Shown here one piece after another: positions 50,076-61,379 of a stretch of DNA of 64,000 bases (within the stretch, counting starts at the first letter, position 1; every line of letters starts with the position of its first letter). Source of the DNA: Adiantum capillus-veneris (Eukaryota; Streptophyta; Polypodiopsida; Polypodiales; Pteridaceae); contig CM043970.1 in NCBI GenBank assembly GCA_014529385.2, positions 41,283,279 to 41,347,278 on the forward strand. The letters are read 5' to 3'. A model generated the notes under the pieces. The model was not told the DNA's origin. It saw only the letters and a list, made by a program, of their open reading frames with translations, and ran no database searches. The position numbers and the translations under genes are program-made.

Positions 50076-50590
50076 TCGTCAAGCATAACTTTGTGTTTAG
50101 GTGGCAAGCTCATCAATTTAAAGACTGCTTGCCTAAGTTTCCAAGAGACGACATGACTTTTTTTGTTGATTTTGCAAAGAATTAGGACATTAAAGTCTTG
50201 ATTAAAGTGCAAAAAGAGATCCAATCCATGCATTGGTGGTCAACACATGTAACAAGATTGGTGCACATTACTTATATCAAGAAATCAATAAGAGCTATTG
50301 AGAAGACTCTACATTTTTACATATCATATGATAAGCTCCATGACACGCTCTTTGTTCAGCATTGGTGTATGCTTCATGAAAATTGGATGAAACAACAAGG
50401 ATACAATTTGCGTTATCATTGGGTATGGTCAGATGATGCCGCTTCACAATTCAAGGTACGACAACCACACTATTTTGTAGCCAATTGACATGATTACATA
50501 TAATGCATAACTTCTCCACTTTAGGACATGGAAAAGGAGAGCATGATGATGCGGGTGTTTTTATTAAAAAACTCTTACGTATGAAGAGCT
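50076..50590 (+). pseudogene. decayed transposase-like gene, core
   Basis: Fragments in one frame with one TAG at 50184: WQAHQFKDCLPKFPRDDMTF, DFAKN, VQKEIQSMHWWSTHVTRLVH, SYDKLHDTLFVQHWCMLHEN, HWVWSDDAASQFKVRQPHYF. After a short shift follows GHGKGEHDDAGVFIKKLLR. From memory this matches a widespread uncharacterised eukaryotic family with the pattern SDG..xQFK...GHGK..HDG.G..K, thought to be transposase-derived with acidic residues in a DDE-like core. Here SDG is SDD. The identification is by recall only. Confidence 0.6.
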
Positions 50591-53220
50591 AAAACCCGAT
50601 GGCTACCCCTGATGAAGTGTAAGGTCTCCACCTTTCTAGCTACAGAGGAATGAACTCAAAGCTTTAGGAGAAAGCATTGGACATACAAACATGTAAAACA
50701 CTATCTCAAAAGCAATTAAAAATGGTATTTTTGGAATCTTAAGCACAACAAACCCATGGCTAGAAATTTTCAAAATTAAGTCCGGACAAAAACTGACCTC
50801 GCTAGTCCCTCCGAAAGATTCAATGTCTACTGATTTGCTAAGAAAAATTGGATGGTTGCAGTAATCATTTAAGCATAAAATTTTACTAAGATCTCCTAGA
50901 TATTTACCAAATAAGAAAAAAAAAAGATCAAAATTTAGGAGATTTGATTTTTAAAGCTGGAAAGTGTGTGTTTGGAGGGGTCATCACTGAACTGCCAAGG
51001 ACAAGAATAGTAGTAAGGGGCACTAGGAGAGCTGTAGGGCTGCCTTGGGATGCAAGCTACTGCCATTTCTAGCCTATGAGTGCCCAGAAACTTATAAATA
51101 GGACTCCCTTGCTTCACAATTTCACTCAAACTTGAAGACCTGGCCATTTCTCTCTCACATAGAGAGAAACTCTACTAAAAAATCACTAGAGAGCAAAAAC
51201 TCTAGCTGATTACCAACGATAATTACCCTAACCCCTTTTTAATTAGTCAAATTATGCTAAATTATCTCTATCTTCTTAGTTAATATAATTAATTAAGAAG
51301 ATTAAACCTCTTTGCGTTATAAATTACTCTGTTAACTCTTAATATTTTGTTGATTACTTAGATTAAGATTAGAGATATTAATCTAATTAATTATTAAACC
51401 ATATTAGGATTGAAATGAATCTTTTTATTCTTAAATTAAGGCTAATTATACTAATTAAGTTCTTTTATTATTGTAGATTAAGTAACTATTTCAGATTAAA
51501 AACCCTAGTTTAAGCTAAAACTTAATTAGGATAAATAGAAATTACTATTAATAGTCTTTAGAAAAATTACTAGAAGTATAAATCATTGAGATAAAGCTGA
51601 GGGAATTCAATCTTTATGAGATAATGAGTACAATAAATATTAAGCAAAAAATAATTAGATTTCAAACTTAATAAAGATGGGGAAATTAGGAAAAGAATGT
51701 AGAAATTTATAAGAAAATATTTAGAGCTTATAAAACCCTTGAGGAAGCTATGATAAAGTTACCTTACCCATATAAGCAAATAAGAAATTACTAGGTCAAG
51801 AAATTACCATCTAGGACTACAAATTTAACCTTAGTTCGGGTAAAAAGAGGAATTAGATTGAATAAAAAGATTAAGTCAAGTTTCTGGATTATTTACCTAA
51901 TAAATAGATGTCCCTTTTTATAAAGATAGAAGTCATGGCACCAAAAAAGACCCGAGTCAATCCTCAATCTGATGATGAGGGTAGTATTCCTAGAAGAGAT
52001 AGAGCATCACACATCGACAAGACCGTGCCTAGTAGTAGGCATATTGATGAGAGCATTCAGGCCCTAGCACTGCAACAAATTCCCGACCAGTCCTAGATGG
52101 GTCTTTATTATAATTGAAGTTATGTTTTGAATAATTCAAGCTCTTCTTTTAGTATTAACATTACATACGCAAAAGAGGGTGAAGGAATTAAGAAAAGTGA
52201 AAACTGGCTAAAAACGAAAGGCATCTTCCAAGAAACCAAGGTGCATTTGTTTGTAAATTTGGAAAGAATTGTTTGGATTAAGGATGATTGAATTAGGAAA
52301 GATATGATTGATTATTCTTAAGACAGCTTGTCTAAAGACACCTCCGACTCCTTGGTATATTTGATGAATAATGATGGCTTTCTAGCCACGGATAAGTTGG
52401 CTACCCCCCTGAACGATGAGTTTCTACTCCATGTCATGTCTTGATGTTTCTACATAAGTTAGAATACCATTTTTATCCCAGGAAAACCGCCTGGTTGTAT
52501 GGGCAACAGGTTTGGTGTATGGGCACCCTAAACTTTGGGTGATGGGTTTCCACCCTAGATTATGAATAAGGAATGGGTGCCATTTTTTTTCACCCTTAGG
52601 TGGTATTGAGACAAGAAGAGTATTGGTCATGGTTATTATGGTCAATGTTTTTGATTGACAGTACCCAACCTTAAGTTTAAAGACGTCAGTTTGCTAAAAG
52701 AACAATTTTCAATGTTGTTTTTAATACTTGATTGAAGGAATCATTGTGCCAGAAAGTTAAAAGAAACCATTATTTTAAACGTTAAAAGAAGGTGATTGTA
52801 ATTAAAAAACAAAAGAATCATGTGTGAGTGCGGGGTGGTAAGTGGGGAAGGTTGTCAATCATGGATGGGTGGAAGTGATTAATTAGGTAACTATCCATTT
52901 CCATGCACTAAAAACATTTATAAAACTTCTCCAATTTGAAGAGGACTTCACCAGTGGCTGTGCCCTCACATTTGTTAGGGGGAAAAAAGTGTTGGTTGAG
53001 AATACCTTAGCCCAATTTGTGGAGGTTATAGGGCCAAAAGAGTTTGGACTATTAAGATGTTGTCTCGTTTCCGCTGTGAGACAGGACTACGTCTTCTTCT
53101 AGGGCTATAGACCCAAGCCATTGTCAATGGTAAGGTCTATTCCTTGGATTTTTCTTGTTTAGAGACTCTCATTTTTATTAGGCCTAGAGATCTATCAAGG
53201 ACCCCATCTCAACTTTGGTG
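50591..53220. other. AT-rich non-coding stretch inside the decayed gene
   Basis: 2.6 kb separates the core from the C-terminal exon. 51190-51900 is very AT-rich. A 62-codon frame at 51908-52096 (MAPKKTRVNPQSDDEG) looks like the charged start of a retroelement gag, but nothing follows. It may be an unrecognised insertion. Confidence 0.4.
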
Positions 53221-53930
53221 TCGACGGGTTGGGGACCTCACATGAAGTGTGCACTAATGAGGTCATTTTTTTGAATGTGAGGTTTCAACCAACAAGGGAA
53301 GGTGGTAGTGTCAGCACAAAGAGGTTTTTTTGGTTGGTAACACCAAATGAGGTGCTGCATTCTCCACTATGGGACTGTAAACCAATTATAGGCTCTCGCT
53401 CATTCCATTGTGTTGACAACTACTCAACACATAATCCATGCAATTTACATTTTCAAACGTTTTCATGCTTTTGTGATCCATGTGTGAATGGGTAGTGGAG
53501 GAGATGCAATAATAAGAAGCACATTGAAGAATGGAAATATGTCTCCATGAAGCCATTGACAGAGTTGATACAAGCAGATAGTGATGAGGATGCGGACGAT
53601 GAGCAAAACTACAATTATCTATGTATAAAGGAGACCCTAAGGTGTTGATCCAATTACTGTCCATTTGGGATAAATTTGCAGTGAAGGCAATCGAGGAGAA
53701 AGAGGACTTCTACCTTCTAAAGTGCATAAAAACCATGTACCAGGCACCAAGAGTACTGAAGGACCTTTGTCATAACAAGATCGTAGAAGGTGGAATTCGA
53801 GCCGAGCGTTTGTATTATGCCCAGGTTGAGGATACCTATAGCCTATTGAACTAGAAATCATCGATGATGATCTACTCCCATCTAGTTAGAGACATACGAA
53901 TCACCATGGAGGCTATTCCTAGCCTGCATA
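53221..53930 (+). pseudogene. decayed transposase-like gene, C-terminal part
   Basis: Open pieces: TNEVIFLNVRFQPTREGGSV, GSRSFHCVDNYSTHNP, FSCFCDPCVNG (Cys cluster), HIEEWKYVSMKPLTELIQ, an acidic stretch, then in another frame LSIWDKFAVKAIEEKEDFYL, LKCIKTMY, ERLYYAQVEDTYSLL and IYSHLVRDIRITM. The order, Cys-rich (C-x-C-x2-C) then a (D/N)xFAV...FYLL.C.K...YY...Y.LL...SHLVR module, fits the C-terminus of the same family as the core. Stops and shifts at about 53500, 53635 and 53850 show decay. Confidence 0.55.
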
Positions 53931-54309
53931 ACCACTTCAACCTATCCTCAGAGATATATGAAAATATCTACAGTCTAAGCATTAATGTCAAACGTAAAAG
54001 TCACAAATTCCATGTGATCATCATGAAGATGATGTGTGCATTATCAATAATTTGACTAGATGTGAATTTGTTCTAATTAGATCAACTGGACTTTTGTCAA
54101 TATATCCTTGTGTGCATAAAGTTGTAGATGCTAGAGTACAAGAATACCTTAAAAATACCTAGAACACATAGTAAAGATACTCATGCTAAGGACCATTCAT
54201 ACGTTGACATCGTGTGCCATCATTTGTCGCACTTGATGTAGGATTCGTAAAATACTAAAGGTTTTCATTTAGTAAATATAAAATATAATTTTATCTAAAT
54301 TCAACATTC
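53931..54309. other. spacer without recognised gene
   Basis: AT-rich sequence after the end of the decayed gene. No supported feature. Confidence 0.4.
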
Positions 54310-54583
54310 TAAGAAGAATTTGATGATTTTGACCGCATCAATGTGTCCAAAACGTCCAAAACCCCCAAAAAAAAATGTCTATATGAGTCATTCTGATGTA
54401 TGGAGAGGGAGAAAAATGTGGTTTTCAACTCCAAAAACTGCCTAAAAGCCGACATATTTGGACTTAAAAACCGCATTTTTCTCCCTCTTCGGATTTCAAA
54501 ATGACTCATATAGACATTTGTTTTTTGGGTTTTTGGGTGTTTCGGACGCAATGTTGGAGTCAAAATCATTAGATTTTTCTTGT
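54310..54583. mobile_element. foldback (MITE-like) element, 274 bp
   Basis: Ends are inverted: AAGAAGAATTTGATGATTTT against the reverse complement of AAAATCATTAGATTTTTCTT. Inner arms match too (ATGTCTATATGAGTCATT on both sides, GAGGGAGAAAAATG...GGTTTT). The arms nearly meet, leaving a short loop near 54445. Non-coding. Confidence 0.8.
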
Positions 54584-55144
54584 AATTGATAATTTTCTGA
54601 GATTTCTTTGTAAAATGATATGAAGGTTAAAGAAGGCACATTAAATAAGAGAAATACACTATGATTACAGACTCAATCGAACAATTCTATAGTCTTACTT
54701 TCAAAAGTTTGCTTGGGAGATTCTTATATATTGTCATATATATGTGGTTCAAAAACATATAAACATATCATCTAGCCGTCTCAAATCGTTACTTTTAGTT
54801 TTTCTTCACATGGCAACATCATGATTTTTATATTCTACTTCAATTTTTCCCAAATAAACTCACTCTATCCTGCATCAATTGTCTCTCATTTTGTTCCCAA
54901 GTAGACCTTAGGTTTTTTAATCCCGTCTACTTCAATTTTTGCAAAAGCTTCTCTCTCCTTCTCTCTCTATCATCTTCTTAGCTTCTCTTTTTCTCCCTTG
55001 TCTTCTTAGTTTGGTGTTTGGAAACACTTGCTCGGTTTCTCCTTGCTTGAAAATACCTACTCGGCATTTGGTAACACTCAACAACATTTGTAATTCTCTT
55101 GAATAGAATCTTACTTAAGATCAGCACTGTCTAATGCCATTGGT
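54584..55144. other. spacer without recognised gene
   Basis: AT-rich, with CT-rich runs around 54945-55010. No supported gene. Confidence 0.4.
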
Positions 55145-55390
55145 GTGTTATCAATCTGGTACTCTACAAATACCAAACTTTGGTACTCCACAGTACCAAG
55201 GCTAGTACTCTATAGTACAAAACTTTGGTGTTGTGCTTTATATTTTTTAGTTGAATTTTGTGTTACTGTAGCACTAAATTTTTGTACTGTGCTTTTTATG
55301 TTCAGCTAACTAATGTAGTACCAAACTTAATACTCTCTGTTACCATACCAAATTTGATACTCTATACTACCCACCTTTGGTACTATCTGC
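55145..55390. repeat. degenerate ACCAAATTTGGT repeat cluster, copy 2
   Basis: Many phrases such as GGTACTCTACAAATACCAAACTTTGGTACT and its variants fall within 245 bp, resembling the cluster at 48230-48345. Confidence 0.6.
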
Positions 55391-55571
55391 TACCTTCACA
55401 ATCATTCAATTATTAATGTTGACGGGCGCAAAGCGCGACACGGACCCCGACGGCCTCTAAAATGCCGAGAGCCGATGCACGCCACGAGCCGATCACGGTG
55501 AAGCGAACTGGGGGCACCACCTAGCTTTGAGCGGCTAGGATGCAGACAATGGTGATTTGAAATATCATTGA

Positions 55572-55575
<4 letters not shown>
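55391..55575. other. GC-rich unassigned patch
   Basis: 55420-55545 is markedly more GC-rich than its surroundings (GGGCGCAAAGCGCGACACGG). It has no reading frame worth reporting and no recognisable RNA gene. Confidence 0.3.

Positions 55576-55668
<93 letters not shown>
55576..55668 (+). repeat. compound (CA)n(GA)n microsatellite
   Basis: About 18 CA units followed by about 27 GA units. Confidence 0.95.
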
Positions 55669-55669
<1 letters not shown>

Positions 55670-56003
55670 GATGAAAACCCTCGGGGGTGTGAGGGAGAAT
55701 TATTCTCTTACAATATTTACAGCAACCTTATTTTCGGCAAGGTGGCAAATCATGGTGATGGAGAGATAGATGGAAATATAGTGAGCCTACTTGGTGCATT
55801 CTCTAGAGATGACTCACTGACATGAAAGCTTGCTAACATGAGTGTGTATGCATCGACCGTTGGAGTCGAGATGTAGACATAGCTTCTTTACATAGTACAA
55901 ATCCCCAAAGAAAATCACTACACTAAGTCCCCTCTCTCGTGGTGCAAATGTTGCCAATTCCTCCCACCAAAATACTACCAAGTGCTGACCTCTGATAAAC
56001 TTG

Positions 56004-56017
56004 CCCCCCCCCCCCCC
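56004..56017 (+). repeat. poly-C tract (14 C)
   Basis: Mononucleotide run in a non-coding region. A TTTTTATAGG about 20 bp downstream and AT-rich flanks could be part of an unpaired LTR, but no partner was found. Confidence 0.8.
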
Positions 56018-56275
56018 GATAGTGACCTCTCAGTGCCTTTTTATAGGTGCTAGTTGCTTTAGATTGAGGTAATTTGGTGTGATTAGGGTTATCTAATCAG
56101 AGGAGACAAAGAAAGGCGGTGGGCCCTGGGTGGTTGACCATTGCTTTGTCTTGGGAAATATTATAAGGAAAACCTCTAGGTGGGCCTTTGTGACCATCAC
56201 CTAGAGAGATGAGAATTCACAAATTTGGGATTATTTACAAGATTTGGTTTGAAACTAGAAAAAAATGTTGATAAC

Positions 56276-56610
56276 CTATGGGTTTTTACTGAAGAGGGCA
56301 TTGTGGATGCGATGCCAGTGAATGGCAGCCTTGTTTGTGCGTCGGTGTAGCGCGTTCATCACTTCCGGGGTCGGCCGGGGCATGCCTTCGGCGCCTTTGC
56401 TTGTTTCGGTGTCGATGTCACGAGATTTGGTCGTCTTCCTTCTTTTGGCGATGTCGATGTCGTTCGGTTCTTTTTTTTTTTTGTATTTTTTCTGGTGTGT
56501 GCATATACGCGTGCGTGTGTATTTATGTAAGTGCATGAGCGTGAGTGTGTGTGTGTCGGCCAATGTGCGTGGGAACGAGAGTGATGATAAATAAATAAAT
56601 AAATGTTTTT
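56276..56610. other. possible non-LTR retroposon 3' end
   Basis: A GC-rich segment is followed by T11, TTTTTTCTGGTGTGTGC, a G/T-rich stretch and a terminal (AAAT)4-5 run at 56587-56604, which resembles the tail of a LINE or SINE insertion. No endonuclease or RT sequence is visible, so this is weak. Confidence 0.25.
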
Positions 56611-57038
56611 TCTTATTACTGCAGAGAATCGGCGATGCAGAGGCGTGAGTGAGAGAGAGAGAGAGGGTGTGCGAGGGGTGTGTGTGTGTGTGAGAGTGAA
56701 ATGGGGGTCAAGTGTGTGTGTGCGTGTGTGTGTGTAATTACCCTAAGCCTGCACGGGCTGCTCACGCGGCGAGCGCGACTCAGAGAGGGTGAGAGAAGAT
56801 CAGGCCAGCATGCGCCAAGGGGGGGATATGGGAGGGGAAGGGTGGTGTGTGTGTGTGTGTGTGGTGGGTGAGAGATGGGGTGTGTGCGGTTCTACTGTGC
56901 CCCGCAGGGGCTGCTTGACACAGGCGAGAGAGCGTGCGAGGCGGTATGAGGGAGCCCCGTGGTTGACAGAGAGCGAGAAGAGGGGGGGGGGGGGGATATA
57001 GTCAACGGAGGGGAGAAAAATGGGGTGGGGGTATAGGC

Positions 57039-57173
<135 letters not shown>

Positions 57174-57245
57174 TTCTCCCCTATGCCATGTGGGGCGGCT
57201 CTCCCAAAGGAAGAGAGTGAGAGCTTATGGGAGGGGAAGATGGCT

Positions 57246-57271
57246 GGGGGGGGGGGGGGGGGGGGGGGGGG
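57246..57271 (+). repeat. poly-G tract (26 G)
   Basis: A long G run, with another of 14 G at 56982-56995. Such runs can form G-quadruplexes and are prone to sequencing error. Confidence 0.9.
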
Positions 57272-57409
57272 TATAGGCAGGTGGTCCGCCAGAGCTGGGA
57301 AGAAAATAGGGGGGGCGGGTATAGGGAGGAGAGTGACGCTGAAGGGGTGTGGACGAGAGGGGAAATGGAGATATAGTGTGTCGGCCCGCTAGGGCTGGGA
57401 TATGGATGA

Positions 57410-57514
<105 letters not shown>

Positions 57515-57679
57515 TTGAAAGAGAGAGAGAGAATATACAAAATGCATGGCGGTCCGCCGAGGGGTGTGACAGTGGTATCCTGTCTTATGCGCCCACTAAG
57601 CCAGGTGATGCAGCGATAGGGTAAGTGAGATGAGAGAGAGTTGGCGGAGGCGAGCAGTAGGAGAGAGACTCTGTCTTCT

Positions 57680-57801
57680 GGCGATAATGGAGAGGTGTGG
57701 CCAAACTGGTGGTGCCCCGCTAGTGGTTAAGCCTAGGGGTGGCGATAATGGAGAGGTGTGGCCAAACTGGTGGTGCCTTGCTAGTGGTTAAGCCTAGGGG
57801 T
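57680..57801 (+). repeat. 61-bp tandem duplication (2 units)
   Basis: Units 57680-57740 and 57741-57801 begin GGCGATAATGGAGAGGTG and differ at only two positions (CCCCGC / CCTTGC). Confidence 0.95.
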
Positions 57802-57845
57802 TCTTGCGGTCACGGTTTCGAAAACCGGCCGTCATTAGGCCTTCC
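57771..57845 (+). other. tRNA-like (SINE-like) promoter segment
   Basis: TTGCTAGTGGTTAAGCC resembles a tRNA A box and GGTTTCGAAAACC at 57814-57826 a B box with one extra base, 30 bp apart. Together they look like a decayed tRNA-Leu/Ser-derived SINE head or tRNA pseudogene. No clean cloverleaf is seen. Confidence 0.35.
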
Positions 57846-57861
57846 ATCTAGCTAGAGGCAT

Positions 57862-58450
57862 TCATGCTTCTAGCCCTACCTCTGATTCTTTAGTTGTGGA
57901 GTTGGAGGGTTCTCCCTCTTCTGGAATATCTAGCATGAACTCTGGATCAAACCTAAGGAAATACCTTTTTAGCCTCCATCCATTGACTCTAGTCTTGTGA
58001 ATTCTCCCATATGCTTCCATCAACTTATAGCTGTTGTTGTCATAACGCCTTTTGACAATGAATGGTCCTTCCCATCGGGGTTGAAATTTCTTGTCCTTCT
58101 TGGTGTCAAATCTGTTGTTGTATCTCAATACTAACATGTCTTTTTCCAAGCCCTTTTCCTTTAAGCCCTTGATTGAAGCTGAGACGGCGTCGCTCTGCTT
58201 GCGTTACATAGTGATTGATTGCATCTTACCTATCTAGTTGGAGCCTTTCCAGATCCAGGATGTGGTTGCGGAGATTTACAATTGGGTGTTGTAATTGGCT
58301 AGCGGCTATCTGTACCTCAATGGGTAGAATTACCTCCTTTCCGTAAACTAGATGGAAAGGGGTGAAACCTAATGATGTTTGGAACGTCTTTCGGTAGGCC
58401 CATAGAGCGGCCATGAGATGTTTATCCCAGTCTCCTGTGTGGTTGTTCAC
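57862..58450 (-). pseudogene. gypsy integrase C-terminal part
   Basis: GDWDKHLMAALWAYRKTFQT, TPFHLVYGKEVILPIE, then after a break MEKDMLVLRYNNRFDTKKDK, GPFIVKRRYDNNSYKL and TRVNGWRLKRYFL. This is the integrase tail with its barrel-like C-terminal domain. A stop near 58205 and a frame change separate the pieces. Confidence 0.8.
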
Positions 58451-59285
58451 CTACTTTGTGATAATTTTGCAGATCATTCCATTTACCTTTTCTACTAGGA
58501 CATTACACTGTGGAATGTCGGCATGTGATGCCTAACTTTTTCATCAGTTCTCCCACCAGATCGCCTCTGAAACCTAGTCCCCTATCTGATATTATCTCTA
58601 GAGGAGTACCAAATTGGCAACAGATGTGCTCAAATATGAACTTTTCTACCTCTTAGGCTGTAATGCGGGTGATGGCTGTTGCTTCCGCCCATCGGGTCAT
58701 GTAGTCTACACCAACTAGGATGTATAGTTTACCTGATTGGGCCCTTGGTAGAGGACCGATTGAATCTATTCCCCATTTCTCAAATGGACCATATGAGATG
58801 ATAGGAGTCTGTGGCTCATAGGTTAGTGTGCGATCACTGGCCACTTGACAGGCCTTGCATGTTTTACACCAATGATGTACATCCCTGTTTAGACTAGGCC
58901 AAGAGTATCCTGCCTGTAGAATCTTCCTACTAGTGATATCTAAAGCATAATGACCGTCGCAAATGCCATCATGGCAACTTGAAATTACCTCTGTGATCTC
59001 ACTAGAGGTTGGTACTCGCCTGAGGTTATGATCCTTTCCCTTACAATACAAGTGGTCGTTTACAAGGCAGTATCTTGTAGCCTTCCTTACCAGCCACTGT
59101 TTCTGGCCTTTAGTGTACCCTTCCGGACATTCTCCTGTATCTAGAAAGCTGATGATATCAGGCATAGCATCACTACCTTGAAAGAGGGGTAGTTTTAGTT
59201 TGATTTCTCCTATGAGAATGTCGGACATGAAATAGTGCTCATTACCCTGAATAGGCAACTGAGACATCAACAGGCCTCCATCACT
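58451..59285 (-). pseudogene. gypsy integrase zinc module and core
   Basis: Reads LYCKGKDHNLRRVPTSSEIT, an H-H region (SCHDGICDGHYALDIT), CKTCKACQ and the core KWGIDSIGPLPRAQSGKLYI (first Asp). After a stop at about 58653 it reads CCQFGTPLEIISDRG (second Asp) and, in a shifted frame, LVEKVNGMICK (Glu). The triad can be read, but only across a stop and a frameshift. Confidence 0.82.
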
Positions 59286-60540
59286 AGACAATATCTGGAG
59301 GATGATGATCTCTGGATTGACTTGGAAAGATTTCAAAGACTATATGTGGGAGCCAGGGAAATGGTAGAACATTGGAAATCAGCAGTTTTCCATGAGAAAG
59401 AAGCTTGTCACCTACCTGCGCATCCCAGTACAGTCTAGCTGTTGGAACGAGTTCCTGAATGGATACTCAATGCTGATGACAGAGTGGCAAACCCGCACTG
59501 GCAAAGGCAGTCTACTGCAAATTGTCGCTTCCTAGCCTTGGACATGGAACTTTTGCTAGGTAACAAACCAACTTACCGTTGTATGAAGGATGTTAGGGTA
59601 CAACTCAAGGAAGTTTTGGTACAAATGAAAACTGCCATAGGTGTTTTGGAATAGAGAGTCAAAGCCATTATTGAGGACCAGACAGCCACTAGCAGAGGAC
59701 CTCAAACACGAATGTCAGTCGGAGCACAAGAAACTGCTCTCTGGACACTGTTCCAGCTAGTGAGAATCACCAGAAAGATGATGCAGCAGGAGAACCAGGC
59801 TGTTCTCAATTTCTTAGAATTTGTGCCTGATTCTCCAGTTCTCTTGTATGCTGTTCCAACAAGAGAAACCGAGCTACCAAGATTCTTTCCAGCGCTGTAT
59901 CCTCAACATCAAGAACCAGTTGATCGTCTCACATACTTCCAAATTACTGATGAGCTTCAGGATTGGTATGAGCGATCAACTGTGGAATGGAAGACTTGGC
60001 AGACGTTGTTCAATGATGCTCTCCAAATCAATGACATTCAGGCACTAAAAGAGGAGATGCAAAGGATCCAATTGTGTATGGGCTAGTGGAAGATTCAAGT
60101 CAGAGGATTGACCAGGATTACTAATCAGTTGCTACAACTTACGGTCGAATCTTCCAAATTACCAGAAAAAGACATTGCAGCAAAGTCGGGTCTAGCACCA
60201 CAGTACATGGAGATGGCTGAGATTCTTTTCGAAGCTCGAGTCAAAACTAATCTGCCTCTTCCATAAGGATGGATTCATACTGCTTCGCATTGGCATAAGC
60301 TGGCCAGAACCAGACTGAGTAAGGGCAAGCGTACACTCTATGATCCTGACACCAAAACCTATCATTCTCTCACGCCTTACGAAGTAGAGATGACCACCGA
60401 CTGACAGGATCCGCTTGAGCAGGAGGCCATTTATCGACTAATTCAGAAGGAAAACGTTGGTACTGGGGCTTCTCAAGCACCCTCCCGGTCAAAGAGCAAA
60501 GGCAAACGGAAGACGGTCCAATGGAAGGATACTGGGTAGT
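59286..60540 (+). pseudogene. retroelement ORF of unknown function
   Basis: One frame of about 418 codons with stops at 59436, 59652, 60084, 60264 and 60402 before the final TAG at 60538. Visible pieces are DDDLWIDLERFQRLYVGARE, LLERVPEWILNADDRV, LWTLFQLVRITRKMMQQENQ, RLTYFQITDELQDWYERST, KSGLAPQYMEMAEILFEARV and a basic tail KSKGKRKTVQWKD. No known domain is recognised and no membrane segment is seen. Its left end is cut at the junction with the minus-strand integrase. It stands where a post-pol ORF would, just before an LTR-like promoter. Confidence 0.55.
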
Positions 60541-61305
60541 TTCATCTCAGAATTCAGTGGAGGCGACTTTTCTTCTCAGCAGGCAGGGAGAGATGACAGC
60601 TCCACCTTGGCCTGGTGAGAGCCCCACCTTGGACTTTTCCGCTGCCTCTCGCAATCCCTGGTCCTTCTTGAACTCCTACTTGTAATCTTTGAATGGCCAG
60701 TCTATCAGTGTTCAAGCTGGCATCCGAATACCAGAACTAGAGGATGGATTTTTCAGTCTCACATCAGATTCAGACAAGGGAATTTTTTTTCAGAAATTTT
60801 GGAATCTTGCCAAAATTGAAGAAATAAGGGAAGGATGTAGACGGCTGGATAGTCACTATGTGGGAACATCTTCTTAGAAGATGGGCAGCGAATTACTTAG
60901 TAATTACTATGGTAATTACTACAGTAAGTCCAAAGTGTATAAATAGGGCCTATTACATTGTTATCGGGTTGGCAATTGTTATCACTTGGGTTAGCGCTTT
61001 GGCTATAATTGTACTTGAGCATCATTGGAAGTATTGTCGGCTGTACTTTCTCTCTGTAATCATATTCACTGTAATCTTGATCTGTAATCCCAATCATGGC
61101 ATATATTTTAGTTATACTTACTTCTCGTCCAGTCTTCTGAATCTGAACCTTATTCCAATACCTAAGTTTGATTCTTATTTCAGTATCCACATTCTAGTTT
61201 AGTCTCTGATTCCTGTTCTATTTGCTGTCTGAAATCTTCCCATACTAGTAGCTGAAATCTTTCAATACTGGAATTAGCTGTCTTAAGAGATCAGCTCCAA
61301 TTCCA
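60541..61305 (+). repeat. probable LTR of plus-strand gypsy element
   Basis: The stretch has no reading frame. It contains a purine tract (GGCAGGGAGAGA, about 60580), a TATA box at 60938 and TCTCTGTAATC phrases like an R-U5 region, and is followed within 80 bp by a gag start. Its exact ends could not be set because no partner lies in the window. Confidence 0.45.
60938..60945 (+). promoter_or_regulatory. TATA box of plus-strand gypsy LTR
   Basis: TATAAATA followed by GGGCC, 440 bp upstream of the gag start. Confidence 0.5.
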
Positions 61306-61379
61306 TTTTGGCAATCACGGTGGCTCGAGCTGAAGCTCATTGACTGGAAGACTCTTCTCCCAGTTGAAGTTTTCAGCAA

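Larger units (their letters stand above)
57862..59285 (-). mobile_element. Tat-type gypsy integrase relic, 5'-truncated
   Basis: Only the integrase end of pol is present. It stops at about 59285, where sequence of the opposite strand's element begins, so the two elements meet in opposite orientation. Sequence style (DVHHWCKTCKACQ; TRVNGWRLKRYF) matches the Tat element at 19322-26432 (DVHHWCKSFKECQ; ARVNGYKLKKYI), but they are clearly different copies. No LTR was recognised. Confidence 0.8.

Noticed and set aside
50935-51147. Minus-strand 70-codon frame
   Set aside because: No homology, no context and AT-rich flanks; length within chance expectation.
55402-55611. Minus-strand frame with a Cys-Val run
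   Set aside because: It arises from the CA microsatellite; the rest has no recognisable protein.
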